A stretch of DNA of 64,000 nt from Mycobacterium saskatchewanense (GTDB taxonomy: Bacteria; Actinomycetota; Actinomycetes; Mycobacteriales; Mycobacteriaceae): NCBI RefSeq assembly GCF_010729105.1, contig NZ_AP022573.1, positions 3,224,001 to 3,288,000 on the forward strand, in the 5' to 3' direction. Positions within the stretch are counted from its first letter, which is position 1; each line of letters begins with the position of its first letter. The notes under the pieces are model-generated. The model was not told where the DNA came from and did not search any database. It was given only the letters and a program-made list of their open reading frames with translations. A program made the position numbers and the translations under genes. Shown here piece by piece: positions 63,988-64,000 of the stretch.

Positions 63988-64000
63988 CGCGGCGAACGTC

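Overview
The window is chromosomal DNA of a Mycobacterium, most likely a slow-growing non-tuberculous species. The evidence is a PE-EsxM-EsxN-PPE-PPE cassette, a full ergothioneine operon (egtA-E), many GTG starts with 1-4 base stop/start overlaps, high GC, F420 enzymes, and a right-hand half (about 45.2-64 kb) whose gene order matches the M. tuberculosis Rv3688c-Rv3704c neighbourhood from memory. No CRISPR, rRNA or prophage was seen.

Layout. 1-4.1 kb: a partner-switching stress module: partial RsbR-like STAS protein, RsbS, RsbT, RsbX and a large PAS-GAF-phosphatase-kinase fusion. 4.2-10 kb: stress and redox genes: haem-oxygenase-like oxygenase, CDGSH protein, methyltransferase, DJ-1/PfpI, zinc alcohol dehydrogenase, SRPBCC protein, F420 oxidoreductase. 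Three of these transcription units have sigma-F-like promoters with an exact 16-base spacer. 10.1-15.5 kb: a three-subunit formate dehydrogenase. Its catalytic subunit is read through an in-frame TGA as selenocysteine, and a SECIS-like hairpin follows the TGA at the E. coli fdhF distance. 15.8-19.7 kb: an ESX-5-type cassette. 20.2-37.6 kb: a nitrogen/carbon catabolic region with an amino-acid permease, two Lrp regulators, a PucR regulator, hydrolases, a Rieske oxygenase and its reductase, an SDR, a VOC protein, two aldehyde dehydrogenases, two class-III aminotransferases and ald/aldR. 37.6-38.7 kb: an intact IS481-type element with a perfect 6-bp target duplication. 39.0-43.1 kb: selD, tRNA-Sec, selA and selB, which supply the selenocysteine for FdhA. 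43.1-54.6 kb: FUSC membrane protein, YqeY-like protein, and a MoxR-DUF58-SpoIIM-RDD module. An IS110-type remnant, a small membrane protein with a fourth sigma-F-like promoter, and a PadR regulator follow. 54.7-64 kb: glpK, a glutamate-cysteine-ligase-like gene, a methyltransferase and egtE-D-C-B-A.

How the parts fit. The Rsb module probably senses stress and frees an alternative sigma factor that reads the sigma-F-like promoters nearby. The sel locus supports the formate dehydrogenase 24 kb away. The catabolic region looks built to import an amino-acid-like or N-heterocyclic compound, hydrolyse C-N bonds, oxygenate or demethylate, transaminate, and oxidise the semialdehydes to acyl-CoA. Its true substrate cannot be read from sequence. 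Names rest on motifs and recalled families; no database search was run.
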